64,000 bases of DNA, from positions 682,001 to 746,000 of the forward strand of contig OY776489.1 in assembly GCA_963675655.1 (NCBI GenBank), given 5' to 3'. The notes beneath the pieces were generated by a model. The model saw only the letters and a program-made list of their open reading frames with translations, had not been told where the DNA came from and did not search any database. Below are positions 34,890-43,116 of the stretch, piece after piece. Every line of letters starts with the position of its first letter. Within the stretch, counting starts at the first letter, position 1. This DNA comes from CAXXOK01 sp963675655 (GTDB taxonomy: Bacteria > Bacillota > Clostridia > Christensenellales > Aristaeellaceae). A program made the translations under genes and the position numbers.

Positions 34890-36038
34890 ATGATCGCCCG
34901 CACAGTAACGGTCATGCTGGATCCGGAATGCATCCATTCCGAATGGCATAACGAAATCATCAAAGGCATACGAAAAAGCGCTTCCGCCACCCAGCGTACC
35001 GTGCAGGTGCTGGATTTGCCGCGCGAAGGCGAAAGCATCGCGGAGGATCTGCCGGACCCTGTGATTGTGAGCGGTTTTTCCCTGCAAACGCTCATCAGCG
35101 CCATCCGCCTGCTTACGGTGCAAAAAAAGCGCATCGTGCTGGCGGGCATTGACGCGGATAGCTTATCCAGCCAGGTCAGCTGCGTAACCCACAGCCGCTC
35201 GCAGCAGACGATTCTGTTAATTCAATACTTGCAAGCCTGCGGTAAACAACGCATCGCACTGCTGGGCATAGGCAAAAACTCCATCAACGACTTGGTTAAG
35301 GTGAGCGCCGCTGTCCGGTATACGGCGGATCAGCCGCAACCCATCACAACGGAGGATGTGTTTATGTGGCGGCGGCATCCGCAGGAGTGCTTCGATGCTT
35401 TTTTGCCGGTCGCAAATCGCTATGACGCGGTCATCTGCCCTAACGACTATGTAGCGCTGCTGGCGGTACAGCAACTTAAGGCTCACGGTTTACGCGTACC
35501 GGAGGCTTTGTACCTCGTCAGCTTTTCCAACCTGCTCATCAGCCGTTTCTGCCAGCCGTCTATTACCACCATCACCATGGATTTTTCCACCGTAGGCAAA
35601 TACGCCTTCTCCATCTGGCAACAATTACAGGCCTTGGGCGAGCATGGGCTGGTATCCAAAATCGTCGCGCCCAGCCGTTTACTGGTTCGGGGCAGTACGG
35701 ATTTTCAAAAGCCGGCGCCAACACCACGCCAGCCGCGGCTGATGGACGACGTGCAAAAAGACCTATTTTACAATGAACCTAGCATCCAAAGCCTGATGCA
35801 GATCGAGCGGTGTTTAAACCGCCACGACGCGCTGGATTTGAAGATTATCGAAGGGTTGATGCAAGGCGTAAGCTACGAAGCGCTGGCCGAGAAACTCTAC
35901 ATCAGCTCTAGCGCCCTACATTACCGTCTGTCCAAACTGTACCGCGATTTGAACTGTAAAACCCGCAAAGCGTTTGAGCAGCGCATCCGTTCGGCTTACG
36001 GCGAGTTTGTGAATCCACAGCCGGAGCAAAGCCTGTAA
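34890..36038 (+). CDS. Regulator: LacI-type ligand-binding domain with C-terminal LuxR-like HTH (paralogue 1)
   Basis: A 382-residue cytoplasmic protein without signal peptide. Residues 1-270 resemble the ligand-binding half of LacI regulators (HSEWHNEIIKGIRKSA, then GKQRIALLGIGKNSIND, RYDAVICPNDYVALLAVQQLKAHGLRVPEALYLVSF split here, and PSITTITMDFSTVGKYAF). The standard N-terminal LacI helix-turn-helix is absent. Residues 316-366 instead form a LuxR/GerE-like helix-turn-helix (EGLMQGVSYEALAEKLYISS, then ALHYRLSKLYRDLNCKTR). The ribosome site is GGAGG. It faces the glycyl radical operon and ends at a strong terminator. A paralogue is at 51308. Likely a sugar-responsive regulator of the divergent operon. 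Confidence 0.8.
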   Translation: MIARTVTVMLDPECIHSEWHNEIIKGIRKSASATQRTVQVLDLPREGESIAEDLPDPVIVSGFSLQTLISAIRLLTVQKKRIVLAGIDADSLSSQVSCVTHSRSQQTILLIQYLQACGKQRIALLGIGKNSINDLVKVSAAVRYTADQPQPITTEDVFMWRRHPQECFDAFLPVANRYDAVICPNDYVALLAVQQLKAHGLRVPEALYLVSFSNLLISRFCQPSITTITMDFSTVGKYAFSIWQQLQALGEHGLVSKIVAPSRLLVRGSTDFQKPAPTPRQPRLMDDVQKDLFYNEPSIQSLMQIERCLNRHDALDLKIIEGLMQGVSYEALAEKLYISSSALHYRLSKLYRDLNCKTRKAFEQRIRSAYGEFVNPQPEQSL

Positions 36039-36060
36039 GCACGTAACCCGTTTTACAAGG

Positions 36061-36096
36061 AACGAGCCGGAGGATTTTTTAATCCTCCGGCTCGTT
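36061..36096 (+). terminator. Terminator of the regulator gene
   Basis: Arms AACGAGCCGGAGGATT and its complement around TTTT; the top strand continues GTTTTTA after CTC. It also lies just past the stop of the convergent FAD gene at 36098. Confidence 0.8.
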
Positions 36097-36097
36097 T

Positions 36098-37312
36098 TTA
36101 CGCTTTATGCAGCCTCACCCTATGCGCTTCCAGCTCTTTTTGCAGTGTCTCTATTGGTATTTTTTCCACATCCGTCTGCCCTTGCAGCGCGAGGGCGGCT
36201 GCGATTCCCGCTGCCTGCCCCGTCAGGGCGCAAACGGGAATCACACGTGTTACATCCCACGCCCACCCGGCCGAGGCGATCATCCGCCCCGCCGCCAGCA
36301 GGTTCGGGTATCCCTTGCAGTACAAACTGCCCCAGGGAATTTCGTACCATTCGCCGGGGCGCTCAAAATCTCCCACAAGACCGACCGCGCTTTCGCAGCG
36401 CATTCCCTGTGCTTTCTCCGTTAGGGTAACCGCGCCATTGATGCGCCGCGTAGTGCGAAACTGTGCCTGCATCGGGAGCGCTACAATATCACGCGTTTTC
36501 CGTTCTTCGGTACGCAGGGATTTACGCAGCATTTTCCGCCCATCCAGTAGAAAACGGGTCACCTCTTCGTTCGTGGTGCCAGACAGAAAGGGATATCCCT
36601 CCGGGTGCCCCTTTCCATATAAATCCGCGCCTCTGGCCATCCAGCGGCGCCGTTTGATGATGTTTTCCTGGGCGGTACCGTCGCAGGCATGCGCCACAAC
36701 CGACAGGTAATTTTTCCCGTCTACACAGGGCGCGCCCGCGCGGAAAAACAAATCCGCGTCTCCGGTTGCGTCCACCACCACTTTGGCAGGGTAAAACTCC
36801 CGGCCGGATTTGCTTTCGCAAAACACCCCTATGCAGCGGTTCCCCTCCATTTTAGGCTGCGCGGCCAGTATATCCAGCCGCAGGGCAACGCCTTCGTTTT
36901 CCAGCAGCTCGTCCAGCGCCAGCTGGAACAGCGTCGGTGAAAAGAAAGTGGCGTAGCGCCCGCCGACCGGATGCTGTTTTTCTGGGCGCAGCAATTCTTT
37001 AGGTACGGGGCGTGTTTCGCTCGCCCACACGGCAGGCAATGTATCCGGGCCATAGTGGATGGACAGGCGCAGCAGTTCTTCCGCCAGGCCAAAAATCATC
37101 TGCTCGCCCTGCCCGTCGCAAAGCGGCTCGTACCAGTTGATCAGCCCATTGGTCGCCAGCCCGCCCAATAGCGTGCTTTTCTCCATCAGCAGCGTACATG
37201 CGCCCATACGCGCAGCCGCAACCGCCGCGGCAACGCCCGCAATGCCGCCGCCCACCACCAATACATCAGTTTTCGGCTGCACCGGTACCTGCTGCGTTTC
37301 CCGGATCATCAT
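36098..37312 (-). CDS. FAD-dependent oxidoreductase
   Basis: A 404-residue flavoprotein of the FAD_oxidored type. VLVVGGGIAGVAAAVAAARMG is the N-terminal FAD fold, and VVVDATGDADLFFRAGAP and GRMIASAGWAWDVTRVIPVC are the later FAD-contacting motifs. The middle part contains TRRINGAVTL, found in this family. No signal peptide. The ribosome site is AGGGG before ATG 37312. It is the last gene of the importer operon at 37327-40857, so it probably oxidises the imported compound or a product. Confidence 0.85.
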   Translation of the reverse strand: MMIRETQQVPVQPKTDVLVVGGGIAGVAAAVAAARMGACTLLMEKSTLLGGLATNGLINWYEPLCDGQGEQMIFGLAEELLRLSIHYGPDTLPAVWASETRPVPKELLRPEKQHPVGGRYATFFSPTLFQLALDELLENEGVALRLDILAAQPKMEGNRCIGVFCESKSGREFYPAKVVVDATGDADLFFRAGAPCVDGKNYLSVVAHACDGTAQENIIKRRRWMARGADLYGKGHPEGYPFLSGTTNEEVTRFLLDGRKMLRKSLRTEERKTRDIVALPMQAQFRTTRRINGAVTLTEKAQGMRCESAVGLVGDFERPGEWYEIPWGSLYCKGYPNLLAAGRMIASAGWAWDVTRVIPVCALTGQAAGIAAALALQGQTDVEKIPIETLQKELEAHRVRLHKA

Positions 37313-37326
37313 ACGGTATACCCCTT

Positions 37327-38421
37327 TTAGCCCTTCACAGCGCCTGCGGTCAGGCCGCTGATCATATATTTTTGAAAGAACACGAACAGCAGCACAATCG
37401 GCAGCGAGCCCGCAATGGAAAACGCCATCAACGCGCCGTAATCGTGTGCATATTCCCCAAGGAAGCTTTGCGCCAGGCCGACCGGCAGCGTTTTCATAGC
37501 GTTGGTTTGCATAATGGTCATCGCCATGAGAAAATCATCCCACGCGGTCAGGAAGGTGTAAATGCCTACCGCCACCAACCCCGGTAGCGTAAGTGGCAGC
37601 AAAATCTGCATCAAGGTGCGTATGCGGCCCGCTCCGTCGATACGCGCGGACTCGTCCAGCGAGCGGGGCAGCGTATCAAAGAAGGACTTCATCAGCGTGA
37701 TTGCCAAAGGCAGTGCAAAGGTCGTATCCGCCAGCACCACGCCTGCATATGTATTGAGCAGGTGCCATTTCATATAAAAAGTATACAGCGAAATGAGGAT
37801 AACCACAATCGGGAACATTTGCACTGAAAGGATCGCCGTCAGGATGATACTGCGCCCTTTAAAGCGGTAGCGCGAAAAGGAGTAGCCCGCGGGTACGCAA
37901 ATCAGCAATACCGTTACCACCGTACATCCGGCGGTAATGAAGCTGTTAATAAAGTAGCGTACGTATTCCGGCTTGGAAAAGATTTTAACATAATTGCCCA
38001 GGCTGCTTTCGCTGGTCAGGGTAAACGCGGGCGGCATCTGCATCAGCCGGTAGCTGGGCTGCAGAGACGAAAACGCCATCCACAGTACAGGAAACAACAG
38101 CATCGCCGTCAGCGCGATCACAATAGTATAGCTTAGCGCCCGGTTGGTTTTACGCTTGGCACGGGCAAACCCGACCCGTTTCTGGGTGCGCAGGCTAACC
38201 TGATGCGCGCCGAACCCAGCAAACAGCCCCAGCACCATCAGTGCCGCGCTTACACCCGCATATAGGGCGCGCGCGTCCGGCTCCAGCCGGCCCAGCAAAA
38301 CAGTAAAGCGCCATAAGCCCGTTACCAGCAGCGCCACACCCAGCACATACAGGCCAAACACGCCAAGCCATCCTGCGCGGCCGGAGCAGCGTTTATTTTC
38401 CCCCGTTATTTCACGATTCAT
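37327..38421 (-). CDS. MalG-type sugar ABC permease with N-terminal membrane extension
   Basis: A 364-residue CUT1 permease, about 85 residues longer than usual. The normal permease begins near residue 90 (LSYTIVIALTAMLLFPVLWMAF in parts) and has the EAA loop LPRSLDESARIDGAGRI. The N-terminal extension carries two extra helices (WLGVFGLYVLGVALLVTG and LYAGVSAALMVLGLFAGFG) joined to the core by a basic linker (RTQKRVGFARAKRKTNR). GGGAGGAGG precedes ATG 38421. It follows the partner permease by 17 bases. Confidence 0.88.
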   Translation of the reverse strand: MNREITGENKRCSGRAGWLGVFGLYVLGVALLVTGLWRFTVLLGRLEPDARALYAGVSAALMVLGLFAGFGAHQVSLRTQKRVGFARAKRKTNRALSYTIVIALTAMLLFPVLWMAFSSLQPSYRLMQMPPAFTLTSESSLGNYVKIFSKPEYVRYFINSFITAGCTVVTVLLICVPAGYSFSRYRFKGRSIILTAILSVQMFPIVVILISLYTFYMKWHLLNTYAGVVLADTTFALPLAITLMKSFFDTLPRSLDESARIDGAGRIRTLMQILLPLTLPGLVAVGIYTFLTAWDDFLMAMTIMQTNAMKTLPVGLAQSFLGEYAHDYGALMAFSIAGSLPIVLLFVFFQKYMISGLTAGAVKG

Positions 38422-38438
38422 CTTCTTCGCCTCCTCCC

Positions 38439-39437
38439 TTACTGGTAATCGCTCGCGCTGCGCTCGTTAATGCGGTTGGTGACTAGCGTAATTACGAACA
38501 GCAGCAGCAGCCACATTACGCCAATCGCGGCGCCTTTACCGAAATTGTAGCTTTTAAACGCTTCCTGATACGCGGCGATGGACAGCGTCATCGTAGCGGC
38601 GCCCGTACCGTTCATGTTGGCGATGATGGTGTAGCTTTGGAAGTTGTTCATAACCGCAATCCAGACCGAGGTAAACAGTACCGGCCGGATGGAGGGCAGC
38701 GTAACGTGTAAAAATGTGTCCCAGCCACGCGCGCCGTCGATGCGGGAGGCTTCCTCCAGCGACGAATCCACACTTTGCAGCCCCGCCAGCAGCATAACCA
38801 TCATGTAAGGCAGCTGCCGCCAAACCGAGGCCAGCACGACCGAGGTCATCGCCAGCACATTGGATACCTGCCAGGACACATTGATCTGCTGGGAGATACC
38901 CAGAACATACGCCATGTAGTTAATCACGCCAAAGTCCTGATGCAGCATCCACCGCCACAGGATGGCGACAACAACGGAAGGAATGGTCCACGGAATCAGC
39001 ATCAGGCCGCGGAAAATGCCGCAGGCTTTGATTTTGGAATTGAGTAGCAGGGCGATACACATGCCCACGATTAATTGAATGCCAACGGTAAAAAACACAA
39101 AGATAAGAGTCGTTTTGAAATATTGTATCACCTCGCTGCGGCGAAACAGGGAGATGTAGTTGCTTAAGTTATTCCACTTCAGATTACTCAATATGGAAAG
39201 GTCCGCGTCGCCGCGCAGGATGGCGGCAAAGTTTTCCCCGGAAAAAGCAAACAGCGAGCCGCTGATATTTTTTAGTTTATAAGAAAAAAAACTAACATAG
39301 ATCCCTTTGAGTATCGGCAGCGCAATCACAATCAGCAGCACCAGCAGCGCGGGAACCACCAACGCGAAGCCAAACCAGCTGTCGGATCGCTGCCGCGGGG
39401 TGAGACGGTTTACCACCTTAACACGCTTCGCTTCCAT
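38439..39437 (-). CDS. MalF-type sugar ABC permease
   Basis: A 332-residue CUT1 permease with the EAA loop SSLEEASRIDGARGWDTF and a large second extracytoplasmic loop. AAAGGAG precedes ATG 39437. It follows the binding protein gene across a hairpin at 39511-39546. No ATPase is encoded in this operon. Confidence 0.9.
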   Translation of the reverse strand: MEAKRVKVVNRLTPRQRSDSWFGFALVVPALLVLLIVIALPILKGIYVSFFSYKLKNISGSLFAFSGENFAAILRGDADLSILSNLKWNNLSNYISLFRRSEVIQYFKTTLIFVFFTVGIQLIVGMCIALLLNSKIKACGIFRGLMLIPWTIPSVVVAILWRWMLHQDFGVINYMAYVLGISQQINVSWQVSNVLAMTSVVLASVWRQLPYMMVMLLAGLQSVDSSLEEASRIDGARGWDTFLHVTLPSIRPVLFTSVWIAVMNNFQSYTIIANMNGTGAATMTLSIAAYQEAFKSYNFGKGAAIGVMWLLLLFVITLVTNRINERSASDYQ

Positions 39438-39510
39438 GGTTCAGGCTCTCCTTTCCGACGGGTGTTGATCCCCGTGGAATGATATTGTCGTTCATGTCGT
39501 TACAAAAACC

Positions 39511-39546
39511 TGCCGTCCCTCCCGCCGGTCGGTGGAAAGGACGGCA
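39511..39546. other. Intercistronic hairpin after the second MalE-type gene
   Basis: TGCCGTCC (39511-39518) pairs with GGACGGCA (39539-39546), 33 bases past the binding protein stop in transcription order. A T run is lacking. It matches the hairpins after the other three binding protein genes. Confidence 0.55.
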
Positions 39547-39579
39547 AGAGCCGAGAAAGAATCGGCGTCCGTTTACCGG

Positions 39580-40857
39580 TTACTCTTCGTCATACATTTC
39601 CTGAATAATGTCCTGACAGTCGGTCATCACGGCCGTTACATCCTCGCCCTGCGAAAGGCGCGTAAGGGCTTTGACGATCTCTTTATCGGCGTCCATAAAG
39701 TGCAGGCCGGCCACAGGCAGCGCACGGGCGGTTTCCATCGCCTTTACGTATACGGCGGTGGTATCGCTTACGTCCACAAACACCTTCTCCATTACGGAGG
39801 CACGGCTGCTCATTTTACCCTGATTTCCATCCTTGAAAATCTGGATGACTTTTTCGCCGCTCATGTATTCCAGGAACGTCGCAACCTGCGGCATCAACTC
39901 ATCGGGGCAGCTGTTGAGCACGATCAGATAGTGGTTGATGATGTAGCCGCTGCCGTCCGGCGTATCCATACCCGGGATGACCATGCAGCCAAAATTCTCA
40001 TAGAATTCCGCTTCATCCGCGGCGGCGGCTGCTGCCGTGCCGACAGTCGCTTCCAAATCCCAATAGAAGCCGATTTTGCCCTGCCCAAATAGGTTGCGCA
40101 GGTCTTTAAAGCTGTTGCCAACGGTGGGAGATACCTTGTCCAGAATCAACTGCTGAATCTCCGCAAAGGTTTCGATACCCGCTTCGTTTGCCAGCGAGAT
40201 CATGCCGTCCGCATCCTGATAGGTGCCGCCGTGCGCCCACAGCGCCGGGAATACGTTGTAGCCTTCACCGGCTTCCACACCGTTGGAGTTGGGGAAAGCA
40301 AGGCCGTAAATATCATCGCCCAGCGCGGATACCTTGTACGCGTCCTCAATTAGCTCGCTCCAGGACTGCGGCAGGGTCTCGATGCCGGCCTGCGCCAGCA
40401 ACGCCTTGTTGTAGTACATGGCATAGGTGTTGCCAAACCACGGAATGGCAACCATCTGGCCATCCACAGTAACGCCTTCAATAGCGGATGCGCTGTAATC
40501 GCTGATCACATCTTCACTGATGTACGGGCTCAGGTCTTTCAGCACGCCCAGCTCCAGAAACTGCGGCAGCCACTCGGCTTTAATGTGCGCCACGTACGGG
40601 GCATTGCCCGCGCTGGCAGCTGTAAGCAATTGATCCAGATACGAAGCATAGGGGTTGGATTGGGAATAATCAATGGTAATACCGGGGTTGTCGGCCATGA
40701 AAGCATCCGCCGATCCGCCATAGATCGGAACGAGCTTTTCTTCCGCCAAAGCCCAGCTGGTCCACCCGATGGTAACTCCATCCTCGGCGCCGGCCGCAGA
40801 GATACATAAGGTGCACAGCATGGCTGCCGTTAGGATGAGCGCAAGAAGCTTCTTCAT
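39580..40857 (-). CDS. MalE-type sugar ABC substrate-binding protein
   Basis: A 425-residue secreted binding protein. The signal peptide MKKLLALILTAAMLCTLC ends AGA before E, then VTIGWTSWALAEEKLVPIYG. DQLLTAASAGNAPYVAHIKAE in parts is the typical sugar-binding segment, and a C-terminal EYMSGEKVIQIFKDGNQGK matches family members. No lipobox. ATG 40857, preceded by AAAGGTGG, is used rather than a GTG four codons upstream. It heads an operon with two permeases and an FAD oxidoreductase. Confidence 0.9.
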   Translation of the reverse strand: MKKLLALILTAAMLCTLCISAAGAEDGVTIGWTSWALAEEKLVPIYGGSADAFMADNPGITIDYSQSNPYASYLDQLLTAASAGNAPYVAHIKAEWLPQFLELGVLKDLSPYISEDVISDYSASAIEGVTVDGQMVAIPWFGNTYAMYYNKALLAQAGIETLPQSWSELIEDAYKVSALGDDIYGLAFPNSNGVEAGEGYNVFPALWAHGGTYQDADGMISLANEAGIETFAEIQQLILDKVSPTVGNSFKDLRNLFGQGKIGFYWDLEATVGTAAAAAADEAEFYENFGCMVIPGMDTPDGSGYIINHYLIVLNSCPDELMPQVATFLEYMSGEKVIQIFKDGNQGKMSSRASVMEKVFVDVSDTTAVYVKAMETARALPVAGLHFMDADKEIVKALTRLSQGEDVTAVMTDCQDIIQEMYDEE

Positions 40858-40869
40858 TGAGGAATCCAC

Positions 40870-41075
40870 CTTTCATATGATATTCGATTGGAAGAGTGTG
40901 AGCCCCTTCTCCTTTACTCCCATCATAGTCAGTTTACCGGGAAATATCTAGATGAATTCACCCACAGTCGAAAGTGCGAAAATAGTATTGCATTTTCATA
41001 GAAAAATGGTATACTGGTATTTTATCATTTTTGATAATATTTCGTCCTTATTCTCCATTATCTCTCGTAAACACC
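40870..41075. other. Intergenic region, promoter of the second MalE-type operon not resolved
   Basis: A and T rich, about 205 bases. It contains the near-palindrome TATCATTTTTGATA at 41023-41036 and a TATGAT box on the minus strand near 40926-40921, but no convincing -35. Confidence 0.35.
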
Positions 41076-41855
41076 CTACAATAAAACAGGTTGACGGGTC
41101 AAGCTGAAATCCGTCTCCATCGCCTCGCCCATCGCCAGCCAGACGCCTACCAGCATATCCCGCCCGGAGGTTGCGCCCACGGTTAGCAGGCGCTTAAGCG
41201 CGCACGCAAAATCCCCCGCGCCGTATACGGCTGCCACCAGCTCACACAGCGGCTCGCCAAAGTAGCCTTCCGCCGCCAACTGTAAATACCGTGCGCTTAT
41301 ATCCGTGGTGTTAGTAAGGCTATTCAACCGGAAAGGAGCGGCTGCGCCCAGTGCGCGCCGCGCCGCCATCGCGCCTACGCACGCATCGTCAAACGCAGGG
41401 GTTAGCCCCGGCCCAAGCCCCAGCAAGTGCCCGACATCCCCTGCCCGGATCGCGCAAAACGCCTGTAAGCGTGCGGCCTGCGGCAGGCGGTATAACCCCC
41501 CTGCGTGTTTCAGGCTTGCTGCTTCCAGGCGTTTATATTGGGTTTCGTTGATTTTGCCATATACGGGTATTTCCCCATGCCATGGCGAGCGGGCAAGGCG
41601 CAGTGTTTGGGTACCAACGGTGAGGCGGCCGCAGCACAACCGGGCGGACATACCGGGAGCAAGGCCATCCAGCCATCCCGGAGGCACCCGCGCAGCATCC
41701 GGCAGGCGTGCAAGCCCCGGTGCACAAAGCGTGAACAGGCGTGTTTCCCCGCGGCAATGCAGCGCTAAATTGACCACCCGGTCAAAAACCGAGTGTACCT
41801 GCCCGGTGTACGCTTCCGCCGTGTTAAAGGCGGGGGTCAGCCATGCGGTTTCCAT
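41076..41855 (-). CDS. DUF2877 (AllH/YlbF-like) protein
   Basis: A 259-residue protein of the DUF2877 family. LLGLGPGLTPAFDDACVGA is the family signature, with FDD where I recall GDD being usual, and VGATSGRDMLVGVWLA is the second conserved block. In Escherichia coli the homologue AllH, with AllF (FdrA) and AllG (DUF1116), forms oxamate carbamoyltransferase, which splits oxalurate with phosphate. The ribosome site GGAGG precedes ATG 41855. Its start lies 32 bases inside the acetate-kinase-like gene, so the two are coupled. It is the last gene of the operon. Confidence 0.8.
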   Translation of the reverse strand: METAWLTPAFNTAEAYTGQVHSVFDRVVNLALHCRGETRLFTLCAPGLARLPDAARVPPGWLDGLAPGMSARLCCGRLTVGTQTLRLARSPWHGEIPVYGKINETQYKRLEAASLKHAGGLYRLPQAARLQAFCAIRAGDVGHLLGLGPGLTPAFDDACVGAMAARRALGAAAPFRLNSLTNTTDISARYLQLAAEGYFGEPLCELVAAVYGAGDFACALKRLLTVGATSGRDMLVGVWLAMGEAMETDFSLTRQPVLL

Positions 41856-43044
41856 GTTTCGCCTCCATCATTCCCAGCACCCGCATACAGCCGCGCGCCA
41901 CCATCAACCCTTCGTTGGTTTCCAGCGACCATACGGATACGCGGCTTTCCCCTGTGCTGATGCAGCCTTCATACCGGCGCAGGTTTTTGCTTTCTTCAAT
42001 CTGTGCGCCCAGCCAGCTAAGCCGTTTCACCACCCGCGCGCGCAGCCCCGTATCGTTTATACCAATGCCGCCGGTGAACGCTAGCGCATCCAGCCCGCCA
42101 AGGTAGGCCGCGCACATGCCGATGTAGCCGACAATCTCATCCTCAAATGCGCTTACCGCCAGTGCCGCGCGGGCATTTCCCTCCGTCGCGGCGCTTTCCA
42201 CCTCCCGCATGTCGTTACTAATCCCGGAAAGCCCTAAAAATCCACCACAGGTGGACAGGGTATGCATCACCGTATCCAGACTGCCCAATTCTTCCACCAA
42301 CGCGGGCAACACAAATGCGTCCAAATCGCCGACACGGTTGTTGTGGAACAGTCCGCTTTGCGGCGTGGCGCCCATGGAGCAGTACACGCTTTTCCCTTCC
42401 AAAATCGCACAGATGGAGCTGGACCCGCCCAGATGCACGCTCACCACACGCTTTGCCCCGGGGGCTTCCCGCCCGATCTTCCATGCGATATAGCTGTGGC
42501 TGGATCCGTGAAAGCCGTATCGCCGTATGCCGTAGCGCTCCACCCACTCGTAGGGCACGCCGTATACCACGCGTTCCAGCGGCATGGTAGCGTGATAGGC
42601 GGTTTCAAAACAGGCAATCTGCAACACACCAGGGTGCTGTTGCGCCACTGCGCGCATCATTGCCAAATATACAGGGTTATGCGCCGGGGCGAAAGAAACC
42701 ATCTTATCCATCTGCGCCATCAGCGCGCCATCCACTACCTGCGCCCCGCTGATTTTGCCGCCATGCACGGCTTTATACCCCACCGCGTCCAGCGCGCCTA
42801 GATCGGCGGGCATTCCCAGTTCGCCGCCCAATTGCAGGCACAGTTTTAGCGCATCCATGTGCGTTTTACACGCGCAGCGGCCTTCCTGTTTTTGCGTGCT
42901 CACCCGCAAGGTATACGCACCTTCGCCGCCTACGCTCTCCACCCCGCCGGATGCCAGCAGGGTTTCCCGCTCGCCCATAGCGTACAGGGAGAATTTAAAA
43001 CTGGTCGAGCCAAGGTTGAGCACCATCAGCCGTTTGGTATCCAT
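41824..43044 (-). CDS. Acetate-kinase-family protein with altered active site
   Basis: A 406-residue ASKHA-fold kinase clearly related to acetate and butyrate kinases: LNLGSTSFKFSLY, APAHNP (His122), FETAYHATMP, RRYGFHGSSH (His179), VSVHLGGSSS and FTGGIGIND. Three catalytic positions of acetate kinase differ. The arginine of HRVVHGG is Lys91 (YKAVHGG), the aspartate of FDTAFH is Glu147, and the glutamate of GIGEN is Ile329. It may still make ATP from an acyl or carbamoyl phosphate with different specificity. In Escherichia coli this place next to AllFGH belongs to carbamate kinase AllK, an unrelated fold. ATG 43044 has GGAGGGGG. Confidence 0.85.
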   Translation of the reverse strand: MDTKRLMVLNLGSTSFKFSLYAMGERETLLASGGVESVGGEGAYTLRVSTQKQEGRCACKTHMDALKLCLQLGGELGMPADLGALDAVGYKAVHGGKISGAQVVDGALMAQMDKMVSFAPAHNPVYLAMMRAVAQQHPGVLQIACFETAYHATMPLERVVYGVPYEWVERYGIRRYGFHGSSHSYIAWKIGREAPGAKRVVSVHLGGSSSICAILEGKSVYCSMGATPQSGLFHNNRVGDLDAFVLPALVEELGSLDTVMHTLSTCGGFLGLSGISNDMREVESAATEGNARAALAVSAFEDEIVGYIGMCAAYLGGLDALAFTGGIGINDTGLRARVVKRLSWLGAQIEESKNLRRYEGCISTGESRVSVWSLETNEGLMVARGCMRVLGMMEAKHGNRMADPRL

Positions 43045-43069
43045 GCCTGTCCCCCTCCTGTGTAAAAGG

Positions 43070-43094
43070 CCGTAACGCAATGCCCGCGTTACGG
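43070..43094. other. Intercistronic hairpin before the acetate-kinase-like gene
   Basis: CCGTAACGC and its complement GCGTTACGG with a seven-base loop; the minus strand continues CCTTTTAC, so weak termination is possible. Confidence 0.5.
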
Positions 43095-43116
43095 TCGTAC
43101 TGGTTTCACTGTTTGT

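Noticed and set aside
36061..36096. Operator for the FAD oxidoreductase operon
   Set aside because: The palindrome lies at the 3' ends of two convergent genes and is followed by T residues, so it is a terminator.
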